DNA of 64,000 nucleotides from NCBI GenBank assembly GCA_027563935.2, contig CM050448.1:66721843-66785842 (forward strand), given 5' to 3'. Below are positions 22,314-35,258 of the stretch, one piece after another (the stretch's first letter is position 1; every line of letters begins with the position of its first letter). A program made the position numbers and the translations under genes. The DNA is from Costus lasius (Eukaryota > Streptophyta > Magnoliopsida > Zingiberales > Costaceae). A model generated the notes under the pieces. The model was not told the DNA's origin, did no database searches, and saw only the letters and a list, made by a program, of their open reading frames with translations.

Positions 22314-24204
22314 TCACACCCCAAACGAGCGCTAACCGAGCCAAGGTTAGCAACATGCTCGTGAAGCACGACAATTTGAAATCCCCAGGACAGCATCCCC
22401 TCTATAAACTAATCATATGGCACAACACAATCATAACTCAACTTGTATATCTACAATCAACACAATAAAATAAAACCAACTAATACGATCAAAATATCCA
22501 TATGTACACTACAAACATCAGCCGATCAGAAACGAAATCAAAATGCATCTGATCGATCATCATACCATACCAAAAGATCGATACACTCGATCAACCAAAA
22601 AGACCAATCACAATACCAACTCCCTATATCAACACATACATATCAGCACAAATAATTCTAACTATCTATCAGGTGCTGATATCAACTCCAAGGTCCTGGT
22701 CAGATGTAGCTATCACCAGCAGCATCAGGAGCAACTTCCTTACCTGAGGCAAAGAAAAGGGAGTTAGCCCAAAAGGCTAAGCAGGAATCAATAGATATGG
22801 TACTGTATCAACAAACTGGGATAAGACAATATATCAAATGTACAGCATAACTCAATGTGATAAACAACAACATCAACAAAATATAATAACAACACATGCA
22901 TCGTGCAATCAAGAGCAATGACCATATAATGCTCCATGACGAGCCCGCACTCTTATACAGAGTGTTTCCACCGTTGCTCACACGATGAAACAACTGCCTC
23001 AATGACAACTCGGAGGTGTTGCGTCCAACACCCAGGTAACCCTGAAAAATCCCGAAGGACTCCATCTAGGAAACCTACCAGCCGGCCCCATAGCCGTGAA
23101 ACAGCATCTGGTATCATCCCTGGTCCGCTGGCCTAGAAGGTACAGCCCTGGCTAATATCAGCCAGAAAAGATCACAATGTGGCACGATATATCATACAAC
23201 TACCCGATGGGCCACATTGGCACGATATATAATACATGGATCAACAACTCAATAGCCACTAATAAAATAATACCATCTGACCCATGTAACAACATCACAC
23301 AAGCATCCATATGCATGAAGAAAAGACAACACAGAGTGCAATGGATAAATCATCAAAATCAACCAGCAGAGCTATAAGATATCATGATATTTAGCAACTA
23401 CTCAATAGAACACATTTAATACCATGATTGCAAAGATAAGGATAGGATTCCTGCCTGTATCAGCGTAGCTCCTAGTGCGCCTAACGCTCTCTGTCCGAGG
23501 ACCTCCTTGTCCGACCTCGGTCCGAGTAATACCTATAATAGCACAAAATATAAAAGACATCACACAACTAGCAAACAACTGATACACGCATCTCATTTTA
23601 TCAAAATCTAATCTAGTATACAAGTATGCGTACGTATACCCATATATATGCACATATACATGTACACACTAAATAATCATATACCAAACAGACACTAGGG
23701 TTAGCAAAGGTATGATCTTCACCCGAACCAACAACAAGGAAAGGTCAGCGGCTACAAAGCAGCAGCGAACGGCGGCCAACGACGGCGTAACAACTTCCAA
23801 CAAGGAAGAAAACATCATCAGTGCCTGAACACACGCGAGCACGCTACCACTTGTTGCTGGTGGTGAACCCACGCTAACCAACAACGAATGGTGACTCGAC
23901 GGCGAACGGCAGACCATAACAAAGCCCCAACTCTACCACCAGGCTTCGCCAATGCTCGAACACACGCGAGTACACCACAAAATACTACAAAAACACCACC
24001 AGAAAGGAGAACCCTCACCTACAGATGAAGGAAGAGGCTAGGAGCTGCCGGAGCTGGAACGTCGGCAAGCTTGGCGTGCAATCGGAAGAAAATGGCAAAC
24101 GCCGGACAGGGCGACGACCAAATCGAGTGAAATTGAGAGAAAGGTAAGGAATTTAGGTAAAATTGAGAGAGGCGGTGGAATTTGGGCGAAAAGCGGCGAC
24201 GAAT
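22314..24204 (-). mobile_element. Antisense LTR-like fragment beginning TGTCACACCCC
   Basis: Starts TGTCACACCCCAAACGAGC, typical of plant Gypsy LTR ends, and carries GGGAGTTAGCCCAAAAGGCTAA, similar to antisense LTRs of chromovirus-type elements. No gag or pol and no clear second end or target duplication. Open frames are short. Orientation is a guess from the motif style. Confidence 0.35.
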
Positions 24205-25053
24205 GTCACACCCTTAGATAACAACAATCCATAAAAGATAATCATATGACATAATTTTTCGCAAGATCGACAATCAATATCAAGTTCAATGCCTTGAACA
24301 ATAAAATAAGTGATATAATGTCATTATCCAAGTTGCAACAGAAAAATATCCATTCCATCAAAAACTTTTATCCAAGCAGAGTAGAGTCATACAATCCCAA
24401 AATCTAAGAACTAAAACATGCTACCAACATAAGCCATTGCAATCAACATTCAAAACTAGTAACATACTCCTCAAAACAAGTCTCATGACAACTCTTAATA
24501 CAAGTCTTTTATGGAGCATACAATGTTTTCCAAGATTACAAAGTCTCATGATTTAGCCAAAATTCCAAAATGAGCTTCCAAAATTTGCAAGCTTTTGCCC
24601 ACAATGCGTAGCTAAGCTAATCTGCAATAAGGGTTAGTGTAAGCAAGAATGAGCATAAATTGCCCAACAAGTAATCCTAATGGCTAAGGGAAAACGAACT
24701 AAAGAGGATAAACATATCAACGAAATAGTCAACACAATAAAGACATATGAAAGATAACAGAATTTCCCCTTGAGCACATGAATTGGATAGGGAAAATAAG
24801 ATAGCCATACATTCCTTAGATAAGGCATTTGGGTCACAAGTAGTCATTAATCATCATTGAGCATTCATATCACAGTAATCATTGATCATTGTTGTGCATT
24901 CATATCATGAGTAGTCATGGATCATAGATGTGGGGGAAACAATCATAATTCAAAATTCCTTCCACATCTGGAAGTTGAACCCATCCTCGTCAGGGGAGAG
25001 CAAACAAAAGCTAGCTAGAGCATCTTAGGGCTCTTCGTACAAATAGATAGAGG

Positions 25054-25354
25054 GATTCAAGCGGTGGCTCCCACGAATTCAAGAGGTGGCCCCCACCTTT
25101 TTTAGGGGTGTGGCACTTTGCTCCATGTAGCACTTTGCTCCACATCTATCATGATGTAGTGGGATTCAAGAGGTGGCCCCCACCTTTTTAGGGGTGTGGC
25201 ACTTTGCTCCACAACTACCATATGAGAAGTGAGATTCAAGAAGTGGCCCCCACCTTTTTAGGGGTGTGGCACTTTGCTCTCACAACTCTTTTGAATGGAG
25301 GGATTCAAGAGGTGGCCCCCACCTTTTTAGGGGTGTGGCACTTTGCTCCACATC
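25054..25354. repeat. About 70-bp repeat, GATTCAAGAGGTGGCCCCCACC unit
   Basis: Units start near 25054 (partial), 25075, 25163, 25233 and 25302. Each carries GGTGGCCCCCACC, a 13-bp near-palindrome, followed by AGGGGTGTGGCACTTTGCTC. Confidence 0.85.
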
Positions 25355-25689
25355 CATCCACAAATCTCTCATTTGGGTTCATACAAATTCTCCCCACAAT
25401 ATATCTTTCATAACAAGAGCACTAAGACAATGAGGTTGAGCATCACATTGAAGATAAGATATAACATAAGTCATTGAACACAATATTTGTCATAGGGCAT
25501 ACCATGAGTTCACAGTCATGAATTAAGGCATAGGAAATAGATTCATAATGATCTTGTTGCTTCTAGAATAATTTCAAGCTCAAAACACAATATCCACTTT
25601 GATGTTAAGCATGTAACCAAAACAGGGCAGATTCATCATATCTGATTTCGACTTATATTTTAGGTCTAATACTTAATAAAAAATAGTCA

Positions 25690-26450
25690 ATATTATATTC
25701 AAAATGAAGCTCTCTGAGTCTAGTTTCCACTAAAACTGGTTTCACAAGATTTTGAGTTGTAGGCAGGGAGATATGGGCGGTCGAACATAGGAAGGTCTGG
25801 ATGTTAGATTTTTAGAAAATAGATTCATATATCATACTTGGAACAAATGTTTCCGACCGAGTAAGTAACCTAAAATAAGCAATATAATATTCAAAATTAA
25901 GCTATTTGAATCTACTTTCCAATAGAACTGAATTCGTCGGATTTGGAGTTATAGTCAGAGAGATATGAGCAGTCGAACATAGGAGGGTCAGAATTCCAGA
26001 TTTCCAGAAAACAGCTTCGTATGTTAGGAATGTGACATACGTTTCAGAATGAATACCCAAACGAAATTAGGCAAAATGGTATTCAAAATGTAGCACTACG
26101 AGTGTACTTTCCAATGAGTCTAGTTTCACAAGATTTCGAATTATACCTAGGAAGATATGAGGGTTCGAATGCATAAAAGTTGAAAATCCAGATTTCCAGA
26201 AACTGATTTTGTACAGCTAGATTACAATACAGATTGAAACACGAATACAGCTCGGATATGGTCGATATCACATTCCAATTAAAGCGGAATGAATCTAGTT
26301 TCATACAAAATTTATTTCGTGCGATTTGGATCTATAGGTCATGAGATATTGGGGTTAAAGCACACAAAGGTCAGATTAGAGAATGCAGATTTCAGCAGAA
26401 CAGGATTTTAAAACCCTATAAATATTTGAATCCGACCCCATAGAAATGAA
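25690..26450. repeat. Four degenerate tandem units of about 190 bp
   Basis: ATTCAAAATGAAGC-type starts recur near 25697, 25891, 26082 and 26272. Each unit continues with TCTAGTTTC..ACAAGATTT, AGATATG.G and TCCAGATTTCCAGAAA-like words. Confidence 0.75.
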
Positions 26451-26519
26451 TATCATGAGATTCAATCTTGGATTGAGAACTTGGAACTTACTTGGAACTT
26501 GGAACAGGATTTTATCATG

Positions 26520-27240
26520 AGTATCCGTGCACTTGCTTGAGAACTTGGAACCCTAGAATTGCATGATAGGAACTTACTATAAGAAATTAGGTTAGTTCTT
26601 GTTTCGTGATTTTAGAAGAATAATTGCCATGTTTAATAATATAAATCTTGGATTAAGTCAATTTATCAAACGTAAAGGTCTTGTGCGAAAGTAAGGATCG
26701 GAACGTTGGAGAACCATAAGTAGAACTTGTGTTGAGACTCGGATGCACGAAAGTGATCCTTGAGATTCCACTCGAGATTATCCACTTAGAATTTGGATGC
26801 ACGAAAGTGATCCTTGAGTTCTTTGATGGATGATTTACTTATTTTCAGCTTGGGATAGATCTTGTGCGAAAGTGAAGATCGGTCCCTGCATGATTGTCTG
26901 CACGAAAGTGAGATAATCCTTTTATGAAGTAAATTATGTCTTTATCATGATAAAATTAAACTGACAAATTTCTATTTATATCTAGGCATAGAAATCAAAG
27001 TGGATGAAACCCTAGTCCCAGTTTCTCTCTCTGGTATTTTCGTTAGCTTTTGATAATTCACTTGCATAGTTTCGATTGCCTAGATAGTAAGGAATTAATT
27101 ATTTGGTACTTGACAAATGAGGTCTCTATGGGATCGATATTTTTTATTACTTCGAGTATCCGTGCACTTGCGGACACAACAAGTCTTTGGACAAAGCAAG
27201 TTTTTGGCGGCAACGCCAGAAATAAGTTTCTATCTAGCTA
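26520..27240 (+). repeat. Gypsy-like LTR end and primer-site region, copy 2
   Basis: Homologous to 21530-22285. It shares CTTGAGAACTTGGAACCCTAG, GCACGAAAGTGATCCTTGAG units, GGGATCGATATTTTT and CTTGCGGACACAACAAG, then TTTTTGGCGGCAACGCCAG, a degenerate tRNA-Asp primer site. No pol follows. Confidence 0.65.
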
Positions 27241-27520
27241 CTTGTTGGGATACAACAACAAACTATTGAAGCCGAGTACTTATCAAATTCAAATACTCCC
27301 AAGCTGTTGAAGCCAAGTACTAAATCAAGTTTAAATGCTCTTAAGCCAGGCCAAGTATAAATCAAATTCAAATGCTCACAAGCCATTAAGGCCGAGCACA
27401 AATCAAATTCGAATATTCATAAGTTGAGCACAAATCAAGTTCAAATACTCACAAGCCATCAAGGCCGAGTATCTCCAAGTTGAAGCCATCAAGGCCGAGT
27501 ATTCAAATGCCCTCATGTTC
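27240..27520. repeat. Degenerate AAGCCxxxAAGGCCGAGTA repeat
   Basis: Six or more variants of GCCGAGTAC..AAATCAA(A/G)TTCAAATACTCACAAGCC occur at 40-60 bp spacing. Simple leader-like repeat without coding capacity. Confidence 0.65.
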
Positions 27521-27811
27521 ATGGAAAATCAGACATTCACCGATAAGTCTTTCTTTAATAAATGAAGATTGCTTCAAATTTTAAGTTGCTCAAGAGCGCT
27601 GTATTGATATGAAATTTATAAAATATTTTGCCCTCCAATCATGTGATGTTGTCCTTCTACTTATATAGATCTCTTAATCAAAAGTACCATAATTTTAGGT
27701 TTGCATTCATTGGGAGCCAGAACCCATCAAACAAAAAGCATTATTAATTTAAGATGAATTTGAAAAGGTCAATTATATTTAAACACGACCAAAAATGACC
27801 CTACAATACTC

Positions 27812-28190
27812 ATGGCCGAAAAGGAAGATGACTCAGCTGTCATCAACAAGCCGAATAATCCTCTTTACCTTCATTACTATGACGAGCCTGGCCTTGAGCT
27901 CGTCACACAACCTCTAGATGGGGAAAATTACAACACTTAGAGCAAACCCATGGTCATGGATCTTAGTATTAAAAATAAGGAGGGGTTTATTGTTGGAAGC
28001 ATGAAGTAATTGCCTGATAGTTCCACCATGGAGTATCAATAGTGGAAGCACTGCAACAACTTAGTCAAGGCATGACTTTTTTACTCAATTACATAGGATA
28101 TTGGAGCGAGCACTATTTACCGTGACAAATGCCTATGAAATTTAGCTTGATTTAAAAGATTAGTTTGCACGCACTAATAATTGAATCTAC
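27812..28190 (+). pseudogene. Decayed Copia gag (N-terminal part)
   Basis: From ATG 27812 one frame reads through NNPLYLHYYDEPGLELVTQ and LDGENYN, the standard N-terminus of plant Copia gag (NPYxLHxxDNPGxxLVxxxLxGxNYxxW). It then continues with VMDLSIKNKEGFIVGS, interrupted by several in-frame stops. No LTRs or pol accompany it. It belongs to a different Copia lineage from elements A-D. Confidence 0.8.
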
Positions 28191-28718
28191 TTACCAATAA
28201 ATCAAATTTGATGTAATTTGGCAAAGTTAACAAAAAATTATAGTAGATCAAGTGACAAAAGGTCAGATTGTCCAATTCTAGGGTTATAGAATCAATAAGC
28301 TAAATATTACTATTTGTTTTAAGCTACAGATAATCTCAAATATATGTAATATATCAGTAATTGGTAAGATATTTGAGTATTCTTTCATTCAAAACAAATA
28401 TCATTCAAAACTAATCTAAATATCAAAAGTTACAAAAAAAAAAACCTACAAGAAGGCTAGCCTTATATTCTAGAAAATATATGTTGAATGCTGCTATCAA
28501 CTTGATACCTTAATTTGGGTTAACAATATATACTATAGGATGTGTTGGAAAGCTATTTGAGTTCTCTTTTACCCAAATAAAATTTCATTTAAAAATCATT
28601 TGTGGGTGCAAAGAAACATGACAACAACCATGAATAGGTTAGATTTACATAAATCACAAGTCCTTAATCATTTTCTTTCAAATATTCTACTATATTATGA
28701 TAAAGTCATAAAAAATTA
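28191..28718. other. AT-rich sequence, nothing recognised
   Basis: No gene, RNA or repeat array recognised between the gag fossil and the first copy of element A leader sequence. Confidence 0.6.
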
Positions 28719-29261
28719 TTAGTTAAAAGCAAAAAAGAAAAGCGGCACACAGGCCTCACAAGGATACATCACAGGCATGCAAGAGGGGCTTGACTAATGA
28801 TCACAACACCATGCACAATCAGGGTATTTACTCATGCAATTCTACATGCTCATGAAAAACATAAAATCTGAAATTTTACTTTTTCATAAAACCAGTTTCT
28901 TTTTCTCATCTTCTTCTCACAAATCCTTTGGTTTATTGCGATTTATTTTTCATGATGATTTCAGAGATCCTTTCGGCTGGCAATTTTGTCAGATCAAGAG
29001 ACTTGGCCAGTCCGAAGACACAATGCCCGTCCTACTTGACAAAATTACGTGCGCCTTTGATCTTTAAATCAAATAAGAAAAATAGTCCAAAAATCCAAAA
29101 GAGATTGAGAGGATGATAGAAACAAGAAACCCTAATTTTTTTACTTTTAGAAAAATCGTTTGCCATGCATCATGCTATTTACGAAAATAGAGATATGGCA
29201 TGTGAGCATGGAAGAAAAGCATAAAACATCGTTCGAGTCTTGCAAGTTCCTCTGATACCAC
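28719..29261 (-). repeat. Truncated extra copy of element A leader (internal sequence left of the left LTR)
   Basis: Nearly identical to 37170-37388 joined to 55622-55943, including the reverse complement of the primer site at 29246-29260 (TGGTATCAGAGGAAC on the minus strand). It lies outside the left LTR of element A, where host sequence would be expected. It therefore implies a second, truncated A-family copy in tandem or a recombination product. Confidence 0.85.
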
Positions 29262-31209
29262 TGTTGGGAAACCCCGGGGACATTTTACAATTTTCAGAGT
29301 CATGGACATACATTTTACGCAGCGGAAGAATGTCCCCGAAACAGGCCGGTCCCAAAAACCCAGTGAAGATCGCATGCAAGGGAGTCGACACGATGAGTTA
29401 GGAAATACCTTAAGAGCAATGTGGAGCGATGCCGATGTAGGCGTCCAAGTGTGCGCCCTCTGCAGTCTCGCACACACGGATCTCTTGAGTTCTCTTCTTC
29501 CACGCCCGGTGCTAGCCTCGGGAAGAAGATACAAGCCTTAGGGAGATGTTTTACTTCTCTTGCGCCACCCAGAGAAAAGATGCGCCAAGTGAAGAGGGAA
29601 AACCGCCCAAGCCGCCAAGCCCTAAATCTCCTTGCGCCAAGAGGAAAGGAGGAAGAGGCTTGCGGTTATGGAAGATGCGCCCTTGCTCCAAGCACTCGCC
29701 CCTCTCCTTGTGTTCACGCCTTCAAGGATTGATTACTCACAAGAGGGGGCGACTAGGGTCACATTTATAGGGCAAGAGGCGGTTAGGGTAATGGCTAGGA
29801 TCATGACAAGTGTAGGGCTAGGGTGAGGAGGTTTGAAACAAGGAAAGTCTCCAAGACATTTCCATAATTCTCATTCAACCTTTCCTTTTGTTCCCCACGC
29901 CTTTCCTTGTGCGCCAAGGCCTTGCCTTGCGCCCCAAGCAATGCCATAGAGGCATGCATTCCATCCTAGGAAGAGAGGGGAGGCGCCCTTTACTTCCATA
30001 ATGAAGCAAAGGCGCCAACATGACCCCATTATGTCCCTAGGCGCCTAATGGTTCATGTTTCTCCCCATTATACCCTTTTAGCCTCTCATCTCTTCATGAA
30101 AACTTGTCATTGGGCCTCATTGGATAATGAGCTAGCCCAAACTTCATTACATGGGTTGATTAAGCACTTGGATCCAATCCAATGCAACCCTAATCCAAAT
30201 GTGACCAACCATGGTCAAATACGGGTCAACCTGCCAAAAATGAAGTTTGGCTCCAATAACATTCTTCCATCTCATCAGGCCTATTGGCGCTGATGAAATC
30301 TCCCAATTAGATCCGAGTTATCCAATAACTCGATCATAAGGCTTCCCGATCAATACGAGAACTCAAGTATCAAGGTGTGCGACCCTGTAGGTTCCTCTGA
30401 CGCTGGCAGTGCTGACCAAAGGTCATCACAAGTAGTGACTGGTACCTAGCAGTGCATCACTGCTACCCAGGTCATTGGAATGGATATCGACATCGACATC
30501 CCCATCATCGCAACTAGGTACAGATGCATTACAGTCTCTTTGCCGAACTGATATCCGATTGGACAAGTGTGTCACCACTTGTTTTCATCCAATCACATGG
30601 CTATGACTAAAACAGGTTCTCACCTGGGTATGACCATACACTCTCAGTCATAGAACCATATAGGAGCTCCATGGATATCATACTTCCTTAGGGAAGGGGC
30701 AAATCCTATGTCTGTCCATTGATCTTCTCATATGGGTTGTGACATGCTCAATAACAACCGTTATGACCTCCCAGCTACGGCAATGTGTTAGGTTGTATCA
30801 AAGCAAGTCCCTAACCATATAGAATGATCAATGACCTCAAGTCAAGGGATCAATGCATCTCCTATCACTTATGAGGATAACTCATGACACCAAGTCATAG
30901 CCTCATAGCGGGTCTATCCAATATATCCTCCAATGATATACCCATGTGTCTGCGTTAGCACCACGTGCCTAACCAGCCCACATACCAGTCTCTCAAGTAC
31001 CAGAGCTGTCCCATATCCACTCAGGTACATCGACTGGGGACAATTATTTGAGCACAGATCCAATCTGTCTCCAGGGACATTATCATGTAAGTACACAGTC
31101 GCAGGTGTAGTCAAACAATGATAACGACAATGCCAGAATGATATATAAATATCAATGTCAAGTAGTACATAAGTTGACCAAACTAGGTCCTAGGGCATAT
31201 ACACCAACA
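29262..31209 (-). repeat. Element A 3' LTR (left)
   Basis: 1948 bp, TGTTGGGAAACC to ACACCAACA on the plus strand. It ends against the reverse-complemented polypurine tract ATCTCCCACTTGCAC. Same length as 55944-57891. Open frames within it are incidental. Confidence 0.95.
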
Positions 31210-31255
31210 ATCTCCCACTTGCACTAAGACCTAGAAGTTGAGGAATCTCAACCCC

Positions 31256-32446
31256 ATATCTCTAGCGTGACCATCATGCTTCTGCTGCGCCAAAGCCTTG
31301 GTCAGTGGGTCGGCTAGATTGCTCTTTGTGTCAACTCTGCTAATCTTGACATCACCTCGATCAATGATCTCTCTGATCAGGCGAAATCTCCTGAGTATGT
31401 GTTTGGACCTTTGATGAGACCGTGGTTCCTTAACATGTGCAGTTCCCATTGTTGTCATAGTAGAGCTCAATGGGATCCATTGCACTTGGAACCACCTGAA
31501 GTTCAGAAAAGAACTTCCTGATCCAAACGGTTTCATTGGCTGCCTCAGAAGCAACCACATACTCAGCTTCGGTTGTAGAATTAGCTATGGTGGATTGCTT
31601 GAAGCTCTTTCAGCATACAGCACCTCCAACCATTTTAAATAAATAGCTGGTCTGCGATCTGAAGTCATCAGGATCAGACTGGAACGACTCATCAGTGAAG
31701 CCCTGCACACTGAGCTCCTCCAGTCCCCGTAGACCATGTAGAATAAATCCTTAGTCCTTTTTAGGATATTCAAGGATATTCTTTACAGCCACCTAGTGCT
31801 GCAGACCTGGATTGGATTGGTATCGGCTGGTTATGCTCACAGCATATCCCACATCTGGTCTAGTTCACAACATTGCATACATGATCGATCCTACTACCGA
31901 AGCATAGGGAATTCGACTCATGTTATCCCTCTCAGCCTGTGTTGTAGGACACTGGCCTTTTGAGAGAGTAAGACCATCTCTCACTGGAAGGTATCCTTTC
32001 TTGGATTGCTCCAAGTTGAACCTCTCCAGGACCTTATCAATGTGGGTACTCTGACTAAGGGCTAGAAGCCTCTTGGATCTATCCCAATAGATCCTTACGC
32101 CCAGAATATAGGCGGCCTCCCCTAAGTCTTTCATCTCGAAACACTTCCCTAACCATGTCTTCATAGCTTGAAGACTAGGGATGTCGTTTCCGATGAGCAG
32201 TATGTCATCGACATACATGACCAAAAAAGTCACCAAGCTCCCACTGAATTTTCTGTATACACAAGCGTCATCTTCACTTTTGATAAAGCCATAATCTCTC
32301 ACAGCTTCATCAAACTGAAGATTCCAACTTCGAGATGCTTGCTTTAATCGATAAATGGATTTCTTTAGCCTGCAGACTTTACTAGTATCTGCAGGATGGA
32401 TGAAGTCATTAGGTTGTGTCATATACACATCCTTAGTTAGCTTCCC
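31256..32446 (-). pseudogene. Element A: extra 3' copy of RT end and RNase H (duplicated 1.19-kb unit)
   Basis: Contains MYVDDILLIGND with its surrounding RT end (32428-31865) followed by broken RNase H ending NLADPLTKALAQQ. It repeats 32447-33636 in the same order and orientation. The junction at 32446 lies within TTCCC, shared by both sides. The copy has its own frameshift in the CDN region and a TAG at 31793-31795. It differs from its partner at roughly one base in fifteen. Confidence 0.9.
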
Positions 32447-34194
32447 ATATCTCTAGCGTGACCATCATGCTTCTGCTGCGCCAAAGCCTTGGTCAATGGG
32501 TCTGCCAGATTGTTTTCTGTGTCAACTCTGCTAATCTTGACATCACCTCTGTCAATGATCTCTCTGATCAGGTGAAATCTTCTGAGTATGTGTTTGGATC
32601 TTTGATGAGACCGTGGTTCCTTTGCTTGTGCAATTGCTCCATTGTTGTCACAGTAGAGTTCAATAGGATCCATTGCACTAGGGACCACCTGAAGATCACA
32701 TAAGAACTTCCTTATCCAAACGGCTTCCTTGGCTGCCTCAGAAGCGGCCACATACTCTGCCTCGGTTGTAGAATCTGCTATGGTGGATTGCTTGAAGCTT
32801 TTCCAGCATACAGCGCCTCCATTTATCTTGAACACATAGCCGACCTGCGATCTAAAGTCGTCAGGGCCAGACTGGAATGATGCATCAGTATAGCCCTGCA
32901 TACTGAGCTCTTCCTGTCCCCCATAGACCAAGAACAAATCCTTAGTTCTTCTCAGATACTTTAGGATGTTCTTTACAGCCACCCAGTGCTACATACCTAG
33001 ATTAGATTGGTATCGGCTGGTTATGCTTACAGCATATGCCACATCTGGTCTAGTACACAACATTGCATACATGATCGATCCTACTGCCGAAGCATAAGGA
33101 ATTCGACTCATGTTATCCCTCTCAGCCTATGTTGTAGGACACTGGCTTTTGGAGAGAGTAAGGTCATGTCTTACTGGAAGGTATCCTTTCTTGGATTGCT
33201 CCAAGTTGAACCTCTCTAGGACCTTATCAATGTAGGTACTCTGACTAAGGGCCAGGAGCCTCTTGGATCTATCCCGGTAGATCCTTACGCCTAGAATATA
33301 GGCGGCCTCCCCTAAGTCTTTCATCTCGAAACACTTCCCGAACCATGTCTTCACAGCTTGAAGACTAGGGATGTCGTTTCCGATGAGCAGTATGTCATCA
33401 ACATACAAGACCAGAAAAATCACCAAGCTCCCACTGAATTTTCTGTATACACAGGCGTCATCTTCGCTTTTGATAAAGCCATAATCTCTCACGGCTTCAT
33501 CAAATCGAAGATTCCAACTTCGAGATGCTTGCTTTAATCCATAAATGGATCTCTTTAGCCTGCAGACCTTATTAGCCTCTGCAAGATGGATGAAGCCATC
33601 ATGTTGTGACATATACACATCCTCAGTCAGCTTCCCGTTAAGGAATGCTGTCTTCACATCCATCTGCCATATCTCATAGTCATGATATGCAGCTATAGCA
33701 AGCAGAATCCGAATGGATTTGATCATGGAAACTGGCGAAAAGGTTTCATCATAGTCCACCCTGTGGACTTGTTTAAATCCTTTAGCCACTAGTCTACCCT
33801 TATAGGTAACTATATTGCCATCCATGTCTGTCTTCCTCTTGAAGACCCATTTACACCCTATGGGTTTTACCCCATCAGGCAGCTCAATCAAATCCCAGAC
33901 TTGGTTAGCCGACATGGAATCCATCTCGGATCGCATGGCCTCAAGCCATCTCTCGGAGTCCGGTCCACTGACCGCCTCATCATAAGTCCTGGGTTCATCC
34001 TCCATGATGAAGATCCCGTCGTGTTGGGTCGGCAGCGACCCATACCTCTCAGGTGCACGACGAAACCTCCCAGACCTACATGGGGCCTGTGTCTGAGCCT
34101 CAGGCTGCCTAGCAACCGGTGCACGCGGCTCAGATTCCATCTCGTTGTCTTTGTGGTTGCACTTGGTCCTCATCCAAGTCAAACTTCCTCCCAC
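32447..34194 (-). pseudogene. Element A: reverse transcriptase and RNase H, broken
   Basis: Reverse transcriptase from NQVWDLIELPDG through YKGRLVAKGFKQ, QMDVKTAFLNG and LYVDDILLIGND, then RNase H with GYTDASFQS, TTEAEYVAAS, YCDNNGAIAQ and NLADPLTK. In-frame TAG stops occur at 33127-33129 and 32989-32991, and a frameshift separates it from the integrase frame near 34140-34190. Confidence 0.9.
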
Positions 34195-35236
34195 TAACTT
34201 CTTTCATGAGAAATTCTTTCTCTAGAAAGACAGCACCCCAAGCAACAAAAACTTTGTTCTCGGTTGGGACATAGAAGTAGTATCCTTTAGTTTCCTTAGG
34301 ATACCCCACAAACACACATTTATCAGATCTAGGTTCTAGCTTGCTAGAATCCTGACGTTTGACATAAGCCTTACATCCCCAGATCCTGATAAAAGTGAGA
34401 TTTGGGTGTCTCCCACTCCATACCTCGTATGGAATCTTTGAGACACTCTCAGATGGAACATTATTCAGTATTAGAGAAGTTGTCTCAAGTGCATGTCCCC
34501 AGAATGAGGGAGGTAGAGTTGCATGACTCATTATAGATCGAACCATGTCCAACAAAGTTCGATTTCTCCTTTCAGACACATCATTCCATTGAGGTGTTCC
34601 AGGAGGAGTGAGTTGGGATATGATCCCACACTCTCTCATATAGTCAAAGAACTCACCGCTCAGGTACTCTTCACCACGATCTGATCGAAGAGTCTTAATG
34701 GATCTTCCAAGCTGGTTCTCTACTTCATTCTTGAACTCCTTGAATTTCTCAAAGGATTTAGATTTATGTCTCATTAAGTAGACATAACCATACCTACTGA
34801 AGTCATCAGTGAAGGTAATGAAGTAGTTGTACCCTCCTCTGGCTTGTTTATTGAAGGGCCCACACACATCAGTATGTATGAGATCCAATAAACCTTCTGC
34901 CCTCTCACCAATCTTGGTGAAGGGCGCCTTTGTCATTTTCCCTAATAAACAAGGTTCACAAGTATCAAATTCCTCCAAGGAACTTGAATCTAACAATCCA
35001 TTTGCATGGAGTTGTTGGATGCGATTCTTGTTTATATGGGCTAATCGATAGTGCCATAGGAAAGCACCAACTGAACCACTCAGTTTGGTCCTCTTATTGC
35101 TTATGTTACAAATAGAACTTTCCATATCCAAGATATATAGACCATTGTACAAAGTACCCTTCCCATAGAACATATTTGCAAATGAAAAAGAACAGGAGTT
35201 CTTATTTATTTCAAATTTAAATCCTTTCCTTGCCAA
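34130..35236 (-). pseudogene. Element A: integrase region
   Basis: Contains the pre-integrase zinc motif (WHYRLAHINKNR and CEPCLLGKM), IHTDVCGPF, LRSDRGEEYLS and SERRNRTLLD, giving the D, D, E triad with 35 residues between the last two. The frame is open for 368 codons but out of phase with both neighbours. Confidence 0.9.
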
Positions 35237-35258
35237 GCAAGGAATGGATACAATGTTC

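Larger units (their letters stand above)
24205..26480 (-). mobile_element. Second TGTCACACCC LTR-like fragment with two repeat fields
   Basis: Starts TGTCACACCCTTAG directly after the previous fragment. It contains the GAGGTGGCCCCCACC repeat (25054-25354) and four degenerate 190-bp units (25690-26450). Both styles are known from plant Gypsy LTRs read antisense. No coding sequence. Confidence 0.35.

Noticed and set aside
29175..29770. Cluster of overlapping frames repeated at 55857-56452
   Set aside because: Falls in the LTR and leader of element A. The repetition reflects the LTR pair, not a conserved gene.
28719..31209. Initial reading of 28719-31209 as one 2.5-kb LTR
   Set aside because: The primer site at 29246-29260 and TG/CA ends show the LTR is 29262-31209, and the left 543 bp are leader.
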